Numbered from the stretch's first letter, positions 13,701-28,700 are shown. The stretch: DNA of 64,000 bases from Agapanthus africanus (GCA_030015575.1 CM057346.1:563090315-563154314); one strand, 5' to 3'. The notes: a model not told the origin generated them from the letters alone. Made by a program: numbers and translations.

Positions 13701-16700
13701 GCTGATCCCGATATGGATGAAATTCTGATAACAGTTAGAAGCCGGTAAATTCTGCCTCCAGTTTCTATACGAGAAGAGGAAAGCGTAGAACAGAAGAGTA
13801 ATCCTGCCGAAGAATCTCTGATCATTCAAGACAAGCCCGATTGGAGAGAACCCTTCATAGAGTACCTCCGATACAATTAGCCGCCCGAAGAAAAATCTGC
13901 GAGGGTTCAGTTGAAGAAAAGAGCCTTCCGGTATGTGTTTGTAAATAATACACTATATCGCAGATCATATGACCAACTCTGGTTCAGGTGTCTGTCATCG
14001 GCCGAAACCCAAAAATCATGAAAGAAGTTCACCCGGGCGTCTGCGGAGCTCACCAATCTGGCCCCAAAATGCGGCTTCAAATCAAACGGCTTCAAATAAG
14101 GGGACTGCGAAGAGCATGCGAAGAGGTGTCGTTTTTGTCAAATTCACGGTGACTTCATTCATAAGCATCTCAATCCGCTGCATCCTACAGTGGCATCATG
14201 GCCCTTTGAAGTTTGGGGCACGGACATAGTTTGCCCAATTGATCCTCTGTCATCCAAAGGCCACCGGTTCATATTAGCCGCGACTGACTACTTCAGATGG
14301 GCTGAAGCTGTTCCGCTAAAAGAAATCAAGACGGAAGATATTCTAACATTTTTCCAGCATAATATTCTATACCACTTCGGTACACCAAGAAGAATCATAT
14401 CTGACAACGGGCCTTCTTTCAAGAGCTTTAAAGTCTCAAGGTTCGCTACTCGACACAAGATAGACTGGAGATATTCTTCCATTTATAATCTAAGGGCGAA
14501 TGGGTTAGCTGAAGCCTTCAACAAAACCCTGTGCAAGCTCCGCAGCCAATAAACGAGACTGGGATCTGAAACTCCACGAGGCATTGTTGGCATATCGTAC
14601 CATGCACCGCACTCCAACTCAGTCCACTTCATACTCATTACTCTTCGGAGTGGAGGCGATCCTCCCCCTCGAACTCGAAATTCCAAACCTTAAGACGGCC
14701 GTCTAACACAATTTGACAGAGGAGGAAAACGTTCTCCTTCGGCTCGAAGAACTTGACTCCCTTGGGGAAAAGAGGCTAGCAGTATAGTAAAATCTGGAGC
14801 TATACCGAGCCCAAATGTCACGGGCCTATGACAAGATGACCCGTCTCCGTGCTTTCAAGAAAGACAGATTGGTGTTGGTCTTCAAAAGGCCGATCATCCA
14901 CAATCGACATGTCAAGGGAAAATTCGAGCCAAACTGGGAAGGACCATACGTTATCGAGAAAGTGTTCGACGGGGGATCCTACCAACTAATAAGAGCCGAG
15001 GAAGAAAGGCTCATGCCACCCATCAATGGTCGATATCTCAAGAAATACTACGCGTGAATACTCCAAGTCATGGACGAATCGGGCCTAAGCTAGCCCTACG
15101 GTCTGGATCATATATTCTGTAAAACCGTATCTCTTCCAAGTCTTACCGACGAGACTGCATTTAAAGTCCCACCGGCGATGAAGCTAAGAAAAACGGTATG
15201 TCCACAAGCGAAACGGGCACGGATGAAAGCCCGAAAGGGCTCCGTGAGTATAAAAAAAAAGTAGGACTGCCGGCGAGTTCGTGAAAACCCGAAAGAGCGC
15301 AAAATCGTGAAAAGCGATGAAATACACTCGCGAAGTCCTCTCGACTTTGTGAGGAGAAAATCCTCGCGTGAGATCCTTACGACTCACAAAGGTGCAACAC
15401 ACTTAGGAATCCCGACGATTCTTAGGGAGAAAACACACCTGCGAGATCATTTCGACTCGTAAGGAGAAAATGCTTTTATGAGATCCTCACGGCTCATTAA
15501 ATTGAAAAGCCTTAGGTGATAGTGTTACGACCCGAAAGTACGGAACGTGATCGGTACTTAGATTACGAAATGTCTAGAGGCGCAACGTAACCTAAGTAAG
15601 CCGAATCCCAGAAATCTAAATCATATAAAAGAAGAAGTAAAAGAAAACATGAAGAAAACAAGTTTAAATGCATCAGCAAATTTTCCCAAAAATTTCGGCA
15701 GAGTCTCCTCTGTAAAAACTGGCCCCAAACGGGTACAACAAGTATAATATACATAAACAATAAAAAGCATCCCCAAACGGGAGCTAGCTTAACGCCAACA
15801 GGCGGAAACAATCACAACAAGCATAATAATATACAACGCCAAAGGGCGAGGCTCAAAACTCAAAAGAAAACAAATCCACCAAATCAGAATAATACATGCG
15901 CGACTCTAAGGTCGAAATAAAAATAACTGGTCCAGTAACTATCAAGTAATACAAGTTTGGTTGATGGAGCTTTCTAGATACAAATGAAATAATAAAAATA
16001 CAACGGCGGTCCAGATACAAATGAACCAACCTACCGTGCAAATCACCCGGAATGAAAATGATGTGCCAGCAACTGCCAAGGAACCCTGTACATCAACCTG
16101 TAATAAAATTTGGCACAACGGGGTGAGTTGCCAACTCGTGAGTAGAAGATATCTACGAAAAGAAATCGAATGCACGACGCTATCTTATGTCATAATAATA
16201 CACTACTATATCATAATCATCTAGTAATGGCAGGGCAATACTACGAGTAAATGCAAATACTCCGTGCTCGTGTCAGTGCCTCATATAGTACTATGTCATG
16301 TGAATGAGTATGCATGCACCATGAATGTAAAACAACCAATCCTGAAATCTAGGTATATCTGTATAAGAAATGTTTAGCTTTTATCATAATAAAATGTGTA
16401 TAGAAATCTGAAATATCAACAACGAAATCCATGGAAATCCGTGTCAAGCATCGACACAAAGCATGTAAATCTCAAGTCTCAATACCTCATAATCTCAATG
16501 TCTCGGGCTCCGTCAGTCCGGATCGGCCCATACATCAAATCTCACGACAACGGTCGGTATCCTTCGGATATCCGCCACGCCAGACATCACCGGTAGGTAG
16601 CCTTCCCCTGCCAGGGTCATTGTCCACAACTCGATCTTCTTGCCCCGGAGTACCATACCGGGCCCAACATGTACCCAAGACGGTTCATCCACTCCTCGAA

Positions 16701-19700
16701 TCGGGTCTCGAAATCCAACAGAAAACATGAAATCTCATGGTGGACGACACATACATCACGAGAAAACCGCATCTTATATTTTAAAAAGAGAGGAGGAGAG
16801 AGAGAGAAGTTTTCATATTTTCTTGCGGTTTTCCCCAAAATCCAGAAATCTCATAGAAATCCCAAAATCCCAAAATCATGAGTAAGTATATGATAAGTGT
16901 CGGCATATGCCCCATAATACTGCATGATAACATGAGAATGTAAATGCATGAAATGTCAAAATAATAAATGCCATGTCTATACTAACACCATAGAGTAATC
17001 ACAATATTATATCGATCTAGCTGTTTGCTGATTCTATCAATAAAAGATGATATGATCTAAAGTGTACGTGACATAGCAATTACCGATGATGATGTGTGTG
17101 AGCCGGCAAATAAGTGTGCGTGGAATATGCGAATTATCGGTAATAGTGCTGGTGTCCTAACAGGCAGAGCTTTATACTGATGTAGAAACATATGTATGAA
17201 CATGCAACACTATGATTACAGTATGAATGTAAAGACGGATGTGAATAACCACTCATCTGCGATATACAAGTACAACTACCACTATATGTCTCGAGCCTAA
17301 CTAGTGTCCATCTAACCTCCTAAAGAACTAAACCTAAGAACTAGTCGATAAGAAATAAGAGTACACCTAAAGTCTGAGTCCATATCTCTAATAGTCGGCG
17401 ATTCAGCCTCAATAGCGTCACGTACGTAGTACGATTTTATCGAAACAAGAGTGCGGATCAATCATCATATCTATGCTTCGTACGGTAAAATCCATCGTAC
17501 GGCATCCCAATATCGGGGTACGGGTCAAGTATCACCTACGTGTCTCATTATTCGTATAATATCATCATCAACACATGTCATGATCAAGGTGCTATACTGT
17601 AATCGCATACATCAATCATATATCATTGTCAGCATAAATATACACCGTTAATTTATCCTCAGAAATGTCATGTCACATATCATATCTTGGTCAAGTCACA
17701 TATGTTAAGTCGTGATTAAGCCACACCTATAAGATATCGAAATCAAGTTACATCTATATGATGTAATCAAGTCACACATATATCATATCAGAATATCAAT
17801 CACATGTTACGGTCCGGGTGCTATTTTAGAGTCCCATGTACCTCAATATCATCACCACCCTTTATTATCTATGTATACCTATTCATTAACTCATTTTCTA
17901 ATGATCCGCTAATATTTTAATACGACTGCATAGCCAAGAATCACGGCATCAAGCCCAGTTATACTGTTTCATTTCCGTGTATCATATCAGCTCATTGTAT
18001 CCCATATACGTGTTGTATATACATATATACCTATACCTAGTCCTATATATATACACATACACGTATACACCACGTCGAGTTTCAGTGTGTGCGTGTGTGT
18101 ATCTACCTGAAACCTACGAATCTCTTTCAAGGTGTTCATTCTCTGGTATTGTCTTCCTAAATCAGTCTAGTCCAGCCTAGGGTCATTACTAGGGTCCTAC
18201 TCATTAAGAATCTAGGGTCACATCTGGCTTCCTAATGTCAATAAGTACTATTACTATTCTACGTTGCGGGGTGCTAAACGCCATCCACCCGACTTCCTCC
18301 CGTAGATATACATCTACTCATCTGGTCCTTGTCTGCCGAAGACGGTGTCACCATCCTCTTCTTCATCGCCCGCAGTCCACGTGAGGGGTACCTATACGCA
18401 AACATATGTAGTATCGTAAACTAAATCACGGACATCATCAAAACGACGCACGAAACGCGCATAGGTTAAAACCTATGTCCCGCTCATGCAAAAGAACCAA
18501 ATATCGCTCGATATCGGCGTACAAACGCCGATTGATCGAGATAAAACACCAACAAACAACTTGTAGTTTCAAAATTCATTATTTATAATATAAAACACGA
18601 TTTAATTTATCGAAACTCTAAAATCGATCAAATCGTCCGATTTCGTAAAACCCCACGCCAATTTACCGTTTTACTTCAAAACTTGACATTTAAATGAAAC
18701 CAATGGTCATAAAACTCATTAAATAGCATAACTAGACTATACAACCCATTACTATATTTTTATTACACACATTTGTATTAATACAAAATTCCTAGTTTGC
18801 AACTTTTATAAATTTTCAACATCTTACAAGCAAAATTCTACAAATCAACAACTAAACTAAGTTTGCATGATCTAAGTTGCTAAACAACAAACTAGAATGT
18901 TAATAATATCATGAAAACCATAATTAGATTTTAATCCCTATTATTTAGTCCATTTCCAAAAACCAAGTTAGCAAAAATAGCAATTTTTATCACAATATAT
19001 CAATTTTCAATAAAACTAGTAACTAAATTGAGTTTTTCATTCCACCAACAAGTTAATACCCTCATTAAAACAATAATTTAATGTTACAAATATTATTTGG
19101 AATTTTATTTCACCTAAATATATAATATATATAAATCTAGTTTGCAAAAATGGTTTAATTTAACAATTTTGGATAAGCAATTTACAATCTATCATCCATG
19201 CATGATTTTCCATTTCTAAAAATATTAAACTAGTTATTATAACCCTAATTAATTAATAAAAATCACAACTTGCATTTACAAACCCTAACTTGAATTTTAA
19301 AACTTGGAAATAGAATTAATTCATTAAATCAATTTATACTAGAATGAAACATTAAATAACAACAATTCAAAAGAGCAAGATTTATACCTTCACACAAGAA
19401 ATCCAAACATGAAAATAAGCCTCCAAAATGCATGCTTTTTATCTCCAAAATCCATGTAAAAATGAGCAAAGAATAAAGGATAGGAAATAATTAGGATTTT
19501 GTGTATTTTTTATTGAATTTTTGATGGTTTTTGGAACAAAATGAAGTGGGAAATGGGGGGCTGCCATGGTGATGGCCGGCCATAGCAAGGGTGAGAGGAA
19601 GAAAGAGAAAAAAGTGAGGAGAGTTGTATAGAAGCTTCATCAATTGATATCTCTTTTAATGTCTTTTCATGAATTTATTCATTTTCTTTTATTTCTTTTC

Positions 19701-22700
19701 TAGACAACTCAAGAAAAATCTAGAAACATGGTTAAAATTTGCAACTAAATTTTGCATGATAAACACTAAATTCTAATATGCAATGATTCATTTTTACAAA
19801 TTAAACCCCTTCAAATTTGAAATTTACACTAATTTAGTGCATAAATAAAGCTTATGTTAATATTTAAAATAATTAATTTAGGAAAAATATTTAATTAAAC
19901 TAAAAATTTATAAGTGATTAAATAAACACCATTTACTAGTAATAACATAATTAAAATAGGTATTTTTAAATTAATAGTGAAAAATAATTACGGTTTTGTT
20001 TTACGAAAAATACGTTTTACTTTACCGAAAATCATAAAATTCACTTAAACGATTTTATTTATTTAATTATTTTTAAAACGTTATAGACAGGGATCTAAAC
20101 ATGTCTTCTGAGCCATCGCTTCCCAACGGGCAACAGCAAATGATGAGTCGCTCCTGACACCACGCTTCAGTGTTAGCGATTCTGATGCCTATCCAAAACC
20201 CAAATTCCAAATCTTCCCAAAGGTAAATAATGAGTCACTCCAGGCACCACGCTTTAGTGTTAGCGGTGCTGATGCCGACCCAAAAACCAAATCCTAAGTC
20301 CTCCCAGGGCAAACGATGAGTTGCTCCTGATATTATTCCAGTGCAGCAATGCTGATGCCAAACAAAATCCAAATTCCAAGTTCCTCTCGAATTCAAAGGT
20401 CCTGCCAAATAAGGCAGAAATCAAACAGATTAAATCAAAGTCCCACCCGGCAGCATTTCTAAGCTCGAAAGTCCCGCTGGACAGGTAGGGAACTTCCTAA
20501 ACAAATCAAACCCCGACACCACAAGAAGCGGAGCAAGTAAAATCAAGTACCGACCGTCCAAATCGTTAAAAAGGCAGCTCGCTAAAATGGCAGCACCGAC
20601 CTTCCAAGTCGTAAAAAGGACAGTACCGACCGTCCACGTTGCTAAAATGGTAGCATACCCTCCACGTCGTCAAAAGGAAACCCAACCAAATCAATCTCCA
20701 TATAGAACAAAATCCATCAATTTCATGCACACAACCTACACGTGCGGTGTGCATTTATTGATGGGGGCATTTTGTTGGGGTCAAAAATTACACTCCGGTT
20801 GACCAAGTCAAAATCAAAATCAACCCGAAGCCAAGTGGGCCAAAGCCCAGGTCAAGACCGAGCATGGAAAGGACCGACTCCGTGACAAAAAGAATGAAGC
20901 CATAAATTAGTTTAATATAATTCTTTTTTAGAAATAAATGCATGTAAAATGGGCAAAAAGCCAAAATTTTGTAAACCCCATGGCTTATGTGCAAAAAGAA
21001 ATAAGCACATAAGGTATGGGGTGTCACAAGTGTTATTTGGCAAAACTCGATGGGTTTTATGGGGTGGCACAAGTGTGTAGCCTATAAAGACAAACATGAT
21101 GAAAAAATCAACTTTTCATTCTCTCAAAAAATTTTAGGGTTTGTGCCTATTGTCTTTCTTTCAAGTTCTCCTTCTTCTTTTCTTTTCCAATTAAATCAAG
21201 AGTTTAACTCCTATTTTTCCAAAAAAGAAATAGTTTTTCACCAAAAAACCCTCGAAGGGGAGTTCAGATCTTCCATTAAATCCCTAAAAATGGAGATTTT
21301 TGATCTCACTTTCCTTTTTCTCCAAGATCCAGCAAAAGAAGAGGAGGAAGAAAACCCACCTCCGAAAATCCCACTTCGGGAGGATCCGAGGCTTCAGGGA
21401 GAAGAAATGAGTCCCCTTTGATCATCTCCGAAGATTTTCGAGAAGTTCAACTCCAAGATCCAAATTCTCAAAGGAGTTTAACTCCAAATCCAGACATTTT
21501 AGGAGTTTAACTTTAAATCCACATCCAATTTATTACATAGGAGTTTAACTCCAAATCTAAATCTTTTGGGAGTTTTAACTCCAAATTTATACCTAATTCA
21601 TGTTTAGGAGTTCAACTCCAAAGCCTTTCGGGAGTTGAACTCCCAGTCCAGGGGCTAAGCCTCTTTCTCTACTGGTGTTTCCAGCGGTCACGTGCCGCAC
21701 ACGTGACCCACTGGCGCCCGGTGATCACGTGTCGTGGGAGTCCGGAGCCCGCGCGCAGGACACGTGACCCGTGGACGCCTAGTGCCCGCGCGCCACTCAC
21801 GCGTCCTTAGGACGCCCATCACCCTTCTTTTTCCCTTACGCTCCACACTCAAAACACGTCCCCCGTTAGAAAAAATTTCTAACGGGGTGTTGTTCCGCAC
21901 AACGCAAGGGGCTGCTAGCCTCCTTGACCCCCGGCCTGCTATCCGGGTAGCGGGACCCCCGTAAACTCTGCGAGACCCCCAATAGGTCCTAGACCCCCTT
22001 CAAAACACAACACACACTGCACATTGAGTTCACATGACCAGTTTTACCCGTCAATCGGAGGTTCTCTCGCTCCAAAAGCGATGGATAATTAACGACAGCT
22101 TAGTCCGCAGCCGCCGGAGATTCGGATCCCCACAAGCAATAAACCCCGGCCTACCATAGACAGGAGTAGTCTTTACATGCCTGAGAAGCGCGCGCATTCC
22201 CATCTCAATGGGGTGACAAAAAACACCCTACACCTAGTATGTCAGTAACCTTTTTCATTGCATTAGATATCATCTGTAGCACCCTTCAGTGAGCAAACTG
22301 TGAAAACTCACTTATTTAACATATTATATAGACGCTTCCATGTGGTGGAGTTGGTATCGCTTGCAAATCGATATAAAGAAGTCACAAGCTCAAGGCCTGC
22401 AGCCAACACAAAGTGAGAGAAGATCAATCCTTATTAACTATAGGAGGGGGTGGGTTAACATGGTTCCAACATTATATTGGAACACATTTTGTTGACGAAA
22501 ATAGCCGCACAGTTTTGCATATGTATTCCTTCCACACCAATTACTAGCTGTATAGCCCTTTAATTGAATCTCTCTCTTTGCCAAGTTTCATTGCAAGATT
22601 ATCAAGCATGAGATAAACTGGAATTTAAGTATAGTTTCAAATAGAAAGGTGATGGATCTTTCTTTGAGGTTGTGTTCAGTGATTTCCCCATCTTCTTTTG

Positions 22701-25700
22701 TAAAGAGAGCATTAGCATTTTACATTTGCAGAGATGGTGGATACCCCTATGGAACAGTGAGGTGAGAGTAAGAAGTGAGAGGCTCATCATTTGACAAGAA
22801 AAGAATTAATTTTACTACTTAATGGAAGCTCGGTGAAACTTGTATATTGCATAACTAGACGCTTGATATTTTGTTAACCATTTTAGCTACAATACTAGCA
22901 CATGGACTCTTGTGGTGTTGAAGTTTTGGATAAGTTCCCTGTATTAAGTATGATTGCAAGTGCATCTTGGCAATGCATAAAGTAGACTTGCATGGCTGGT
23001 GTAGACGGCAATGGCATATCTTCAAAAGCCCCTGCTCTTATAACACAAGATAGGAGATTGCGCATTTCCGTCTTTATGAGCTTCTAGCTTGTTACTTCTA
23101 TGTAGTGTATCATTAGAAAGTGCTTGTTGCACGGAATGATTTGGATTAAGTTCTCATAGTCATACAATTATAACGCTCTCCTTGTTTCAGGGTGGGGGTG
23201 AGGGATGCTGCTGCTGTTAAGATTGCTATTCATTTATATTTAAGAGTTATGAATATGATTAGTTGAATAGATCAATGTGTCATAATAAGGGTAGATTTCT
23301 TAAGGTTTGGCTTTGTTAATAACTAGCATGATGGTTTAGGGCATTGAAATTCTGAATTTATTACTGTACGTTTTTTCCCTTTAAACATGGTGGATGTTTA
23401 AGCGGTTCTACTTTGGTTATAGATTGGCCCGATCCCAAATAGCATAAACATCTAAGAATAAGTCATAGACCTCAAATCCTTACAGTGTTTGGTTCAAAAA
23501 TGAATAGCGAAAACCCTTTCCTTGCAAAAACTTAACAAGCCAATGAAACTCTCACCCCTTTCCCTGTGAACACGTCACTGAAACTGTGGGACTGTAGGCC
23601 GTGAAAACAAGAAAGCCCTTGGAAGGAGTTTGTGATTTATTAGTACCATGCAAGCGAAAATTACTTCTGCAACTGAAGACTTTGATGACTAATATGCTTT
23701 AATATTTCCAGCACTATTTATATACATGTCAAAATATGCTGAGGATACAACGACATTGTTTGTTGAAAACGTTTTGCTGTCTCTTAACCTGGTTGTTGTC
23801 CTTATGACTATGGCTCCCATATATTATCCTGTCCCATTAACGGCCAGACTATTCAGCATTGGTAAATTCTCTTTTACGTTATCCATGCAAAATTTGTTGC
23901 CCACATGTTTATCCTTAAATCTAAACTTTTATTTCAGCACATTTGGGGAATAAAGTTACTTACCTGCAGGATTACTTCCGAGAAAGATGGTTTGGAAGCA
24001 TGTAACATTCTTCATGCCGCTGGACCCACAAAGGTTTGTTATGTTCATAAACACATTAATAATGAATGTTGATTTTTTTAAAGTTCAGTCAAGCATATTA
24101 TGGGGATCATCACAAGCATGGTTGTCGTTTGGCCTGTCCAAATATTAAGATTTCTTCAGAGCAAAATTTAAAGAAAATACACATAAAAGATTTTTTTATA
24201 TGTGAAATATTTTGAGAAATGAAATCTTGATAATCTATATATATAGATCTTCGTCATATTCCTCTCATCTATTTGTTGTTGTAGTTAACTTATTTGTATT
24301 CTCATTCAAGGCTGTTATTTTCCTTTGTGTAATGTAAACATACTTCGTCTTGCGCCCTATTTGAGATACGCCTTGCAATTCTAATAATACCTTCGATGCA
24401 TTCTTTGCTCATTCTTCATGTGCTAAATTTCTTCTATTGGAAACATTGTGGTGATTGATGTTATTTGATATCATTAGATGTTCTCTTCAGCCACTTAAGA
24501 CATTATGTATTTACATACATTCTGGCCAAAAAGGGTGGGTTTTTTGTGTGGGGGGGGGGGGGGAGGAAAAGAAAAACCAACACATTATAGTTGAGTATGA
24601 TATGGTGTAGTTTTAGTATCTTATGTTTATATCATCATGGTTTTTCATGTGAAGGTTCTTGAATCTGAAACTCAATGGTGAATGATGTTAGTTGATTCTT
24701 AGATGTTCTCGTCTGGTCATTTAGGACATTTTATACTTTTACATACATACTAGCATAAATATACCAACACGATATAGCTGAATATGATTTGATGTCTTAT
24801 TAATACCTTTTGTTTATATTATCATTTAGTGATTGGATATTTTCTGTGGAAAGTGATGGTAGCATGCTTTTCGGAAACTCCACGACAAGGTCAAATCTTT
24901 GTTCTACGCAACTAATGGCAATCTTGCTTGTATGATTCTGACAAACTAATACCCGTAGCTTGAGATTGAAAATGTGATAGTCTATTGCTCTTAGATTGCA
25001 TACAAAAAAAAAACTATACGTGCCTAGCTGTTTTTATGTGGCCCATGATTTCCTGGTTCCTGCACCTGTTAGCAGCAGAGCTACCTCTTTATCATGAATC
25101 AATACATCCATCAAATGTTTTTTCTTCTTCTTTTTTATAATGTATCCTTTTCATCACTTACTAGATTGTTTGTTTGCATCACATTAATACTTCAATTGTA
25201 TTTTTATGGCCTATTATAATGTAAAATGAGATACTAACCTAGCCTCATATTTATACTTCTTTAGGTGGTTATAACAAGCTTGGTCATAGAGGATAACCTT
25301 CATCTCATTGGAAGCCATCAAAAAGTAAAGGTACTGCGTCAAATTTTAAGCTTATGGTGTTTACCAACTTCTTAATGCATTCACCATGAGGCTGCAGACT
25401 GGATCTGCTTAACTGCCTTCTTGGTTGAGCCTAGTCGTACCATCACTATTAACTTTAATCATTTGAGCATGGTATGCTTCTTCAGACTAATAAATGCTAC
25501 TTCTATAAGTGCATGGTTAATGAAATTTGAAATTCAAGACTATACATGAAAACGTTCTTTACAATCTTGAAACAGGCAAGTCTTGGTTTTAGTTTCAAGA
25601 AAGCATTAATCAATCTCTAGACACTGATTTTCAAATTTCAATGAGTCCAATTTCCCATCAGAACAATGAAAGACCAATGCAATAGATAAGAACTTTAAAT

Positions 25701-28700
25701 ATACACTAAATAAATCTATCATAAATTATATTAAAATACTTGTGGAAGTTGTTAGGACATGGAAATTGTGACAAGGTCACAAGTTTAAGGTATCAATGAA
25801 CGCAAGAGTAGAAGAGTCCGACCCTATTTATTTAGGTGAGGCTGTGGGTCCCAAACGGACCCAAAATTTAAATCAAAAACATAATTTAAAATACATGTGG
25901 AAGTTAAATTGATAGTAGACCGCCAAAAAAATAAGACAAAGAGGAGATGAGATTAAAAAAAATCGTATGATTAGTTCCTCGCTTGTTTATATTGGAAGCC
26001 AAACCTCAAGGTCTCAAAAGGGCTGAATGGTAGTATGTTGAAAGAAAAATAGGAAGAAAAAATTCTAATTTATGTTCGCTAACGTACCACAAGCTTTGAA
26101 GAGAAGGTTGTAGTAGTAGGTGGATTTTTGAATAGTATATGAATTTTAGATATGAGAAGTACATGACAATAGGGAAAAAAGAGAACGAAGCTTCCCTAAT
26201 ACTTTGTTTTTTCCTCAATATGCTCTCTTTATTTTTTAGTATGGTAAATTTAGAGAAGAAACTAACGTCGATACAATAAGATTCCATGTAGAAGTCTGAA
26301 TTGTAAACTTCGTCGAAGACCAATAAATGCTCTAGTTAGAGGAAGTGATGACTCGTAAACTCCTTCGAAGACCAATAAATGTTTTAGTCAGAGGAAGTGA
26401 CGAAATTGTAGTTAATAGCGCAACTAGCGGTAAGTTGGACCTTGATGAATATATAAAGAGGCAATTAAGAAAGATTGCAACATTTTTTGATGAGTGGTTT
26501 TAATAGGAAAAAGGTTCTATTTTTTATTGGTTGTTTTTATCCCATCATACTCAAAATCTTAAAAAAATCAAATCTATAATAACCTATAACATCCTCACTC
26601 ATGCCTTTAGGCCCTGCCTTCTTAAAAGACAGCATAATGACCTAGAGATGCCAATTTAAATATAAAAACTATTTTTTTAATAAGAAAATTATATTTGGAG
26701 ATAGAAAGAGGAGGTGCCCGTTTAAATTTAAAATCTAGTTTACTCATGTGCAGTTTTCAAGAAGATTGGATTATATGTAAAATTATAAGAAGACGGTTTG
26801 TTAGAAATTAGAGACCATATGACATCAATTAAGTAGTTGATTTGATATGAGAGATTGCTACGTAAGAAATGATTCTAGGAATATTCTTGAAAACTTTTCA
26901 TTTTTATCCCTTCACCAACAGCTGCGCCCTGGGATACATATTTTTTAATCATTTATACCATGATTGTCCTTATGATATGTTGTATATATCTTATATGCCT
27001 TGATTTATTTTTCAACATGGATAACAACTATAATATAAAAAGGAGAAAATAAGAATCTTTTGAAAATCCAACATTTACAAAATATCTCCTTCTGCATCTA
27101 GCTTTAGAAGTCTATAAAATAGTGATAGGTTAGAATTTGAAAATATGGATAAATTTCACGAGAACTTTATTGCCATCTTTCAAGAAATTTGATTACGGTT
27201 CAAGAAGATAAAGCCGACATCAGATTTTGTAATCCTCGCTTCGAATGCGTCGCTTAATTTTTTATTTAAGAAGACAGGGTCGTAAAATGTTCGGAAATGT
27301 CTATTACATTTCCGATGGTCTGAGTAACTTAATATGGACTCATGTGATCTGTAAGTTATCTCTACCATCAAATTCAGAGTTCGCTATCAACTTCTCCACG
27401 TAAGTCTAAATATTTTTTCACAATTGAAGCTGCGTCAACTTAATTTTGACCATCCAAATTGAAATCTAACTTAATGCTCATATGTCTATAGTAGTTCCTC
27501 GTTATTAAACTTATCAAATCTTTGATATGAGCAATCCTAATATCATCGTAGCCGAATTATATTTTCTTAACCTGCCTTTTGACTTCTCATCTTCAAATTC
27601 CCTAGCCATATTGCCAACTAAAGAAACTAAAATTTTAAGAGTTCTATAGTTATATATATTTTAGCGTCGGCCATCTTTTCGTTGAACTTTGGCTATTGAC
27701 TACATGTTAGCTTGCTAACATAAATTACAATTCTAGCAAAACTTTGCTTAACATGGTGATTAACAAATAAGTAATAAGGTATGTTAGGTTTAGAAGCACA
27801 AACACGCCAAATAAAATGTATCCATGCAGACACATGTCAGACATAGTCACATAAATATTTACCAACATATGTCCAACGCATGCCAAACAAGAGGAGACAT
27901 GTCCTAATCTCACGAGTTGAATATCTAATTGGACACGACTCAGACACAATTGTACATGCCACGAACATGGTTGGATTGGGTCAGTGTTTCGAATTACCCT
28001 TTTTGAGGTACACACACCACACCCCGTTCATTTTGGTCTCATAAACAATTTTGGAGTAAATTGGCATTGGAATCATAAAATGTACAAATAAAATTTGAAA
28101 TTTAATAGAATAAGAAATAAGAAGATATTGAGGTGGTGAAGTTGTAGGCTTAAAGCATAGATATCTCGTTTTTAAGGCAATTCATGCTACCATGGTCCGA
28201 GATATGTGTTCTCTAAATGATGCAGCGGTCTTTGATATATTGCATCCGGGATATAATAGCCAATGAATAGCCAACGATCATCACTTTTCATCCTTAAGTC
28301 ATGTATAGAAATAAGAGCAAGGACTATTGTGCCTATATCTTAATCTATCTGTTTTATAAATGAAATATTGTATTAAAAATCTTATGTAAAATAAGATAGA
28401 AAAATATGTATATATAGGGGTTTAAATTGCAAAATAAAATAATGGGAGAATGAAAAGAGAATAATGGGCCAAATAAATTGACAATTACTAGCCTCAATAA
28501 AAAGCCAACAGCTAGTAACATCCATGGCACGAAAAATAAATAGAAAAACGGCCCATTAAAAAGACCATGGTAACCCAAAGTAATGGCATATGAAATAAAA
28601 CATCAATTAATGGCAACATTCATATATAGCCAAATGGCTATGACTGCAATATCAAATCCAATGTTTAATCATCCTATTAATGGTCCAAGCTTTACTTAGA

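Larger units (their letters stand above)
5526..22232 (+). mobile_element. Tat-lineage Gypsy LTR retrotransposon inside kinase intron 6
   Basis: LTRs at 5526-6957 and 20773-22232 both start TGTTGGG and end CACCCTACA, and the whole element is flanked by CCTAG (5521-5525 and 22233-22237), a 5-bp target duplication. Internal order is gag, protease, reverse transcriptase, RNase H, a second RNase H-like domain, integrase, then a long non-coding spacer. The double RNase H and post-integrase spacer are marks of the plant Tat group. Removing the nested block at 15523-20101 leaves about 12.1 kb, a usual Tat size. The LTRs differ by roughly a tenth by eye and pol is full of stops, so the insertion is old. 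It is in the same orientation as the host gene. Confidence 0.9.

Noticed and set aside
23191..23265. Open stretch after TTTCAG as exon 7 of the kinase
   Set aside because: It follows a good acceptor and is in phase, but it does not match the conserved kinase peptide; the match ([21 protein letters not shown]) is at 23970-24033.
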